32,320 nucleotides of DNA, taken from assembly GCA_025964575.1 (NCBI GenBank), contig JAOPYO010000449.1:1-32320 (forward strand). Reading direction: 5' to 3'. Position numbers and translations under genes: made by a program. Shown here piece by piece: positions 32,183 to 32,320 of the stretch (position 1 is its first letter; the number at the start of each line of letters is the position of its first letter). The notes under the pieces were generated by a model. The model was not told the origin of the DNA and made no database searches. It saw only the letters and a list, made by a program, of their open reading frames with translations. Source of the stretch: Actinomycetes bacterium. GTDB lineage: Bacteria; Actinomycetota; Actinomycetes; Streptosporangiales; Streptosporangiaceae.

Positions 32183-32320
32183 TCAGGCCGCGACGCAGGG
32201 GCGGAATCGGGCCAGATAGGCCATGCTCGGGCCGCGGCGGGCGGTCAGGTGCAGCCCCTGGGTGTCGGCCAGGCGGTGCAGTCGGCCGAACGGGATCCAA
32301 TGCCGGTCGAAGAACTCGCC
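32183..32320 (-). CDS. 3' end of an unidentified gene cut by the window edge
   Basis: The last 45 codons of a minus-strand frame run off the right edge and stop at TGA 32183. It reads GEFFDRHWIPFGRLHRLADT and ends AYLARFRPCVAA, with strongly GC-biased third positions and no in-frame start in view. It looks like real coding sequence, but the family cannot be named from this piece. It would be the upstream neighbour of the accessory operon starting at 31995, 187 bases away. Confidence 0.5.
   Translation of the reverse strand, partial: GEFFDRHWIPFGRLHRLADTQGLHLTARRGPSMAYLARFRPCVAA

Overview
The window is GC-rich throughout, with strong G/C bias at third codon positions, frequent GTG/TTG starts, overlapping start/stop codons and several promoters placed so that the transcript would begin at the start codon. 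The gene content (F420-type oxidoreductase, retropepsin-like lipoprotein, paired Clp_N/HTH genes, split RibD-like pair, Thg1-like polymerase) fits a chromosomal segment of an actinomycete, most likely a Streptosporangiales-type organism. That placement is inferred from gene style, not from a marker gene.

Left part (1-6.8 kb): a VOC protein, a remnant of the C-terminal domain of an ECF sigma factor, an overlapping RNA-repair-like pair (P-loop kinase plus Thg1-like 3'-5' polymerase), a conserved small protein, a His/Ser-rich sortase substrate, an autoregulated-looking HTH/Clp_N pair with two strong inverted repeats over its promoter, a K+ channel, a DUF1269 protein and a broken DUF7144-like membrane gene.

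Middle (6.8-17.3 kb): sbcD-sbcC on the minus strand; then plus-strand genes for an MBL-fold hydrolase, a RibD-type reductase and deaminase with overlapping ends, a retropepsin-like lipoprotein and an aldehyde dehydrogenase; then a minus-strand acyl-CoA-synthetase-like protein whose C-terminal catalytic motifs are degenerate. Hairpin terminators separate several of these units.

17.4-23.0 kb is the most unusual block. Four minus-strand genes, each overlapping the next, encode a kleisin/MukF-like 410-aa protein, two small winged-helix proteins and a 1050-aa SMC-like coiled-coil ATPase. The order resembles mukF-mukE-mukB and jetA-jetB-jetC, but there is one extra small gene and no JetD-like nuclease nearby. 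I propose it as an SMC-like complex possibly distinct from MukBEF/MksBEF/Wadjet. This rests on architecture and motifs only.

Right part (23-32.3 kb): an epimerase/F420-oxidoreductase pair, then a methyltransferase and a tyrosine phosphatase separated by three copies of an imperfect 110-200 bp repeat that looks like stranded ends of an IS21-type element, then a divergent HxlR/NmrA pair. The last 4 kb is a decayed mobile region: a frameshifted, truncated Tn3-family transposase and a run of minus-strand accessory genes with an in-frame stop and frameshifts, ending in a gene cut by the window edge. No tRNA, rRNA or CRISPR array was seen.
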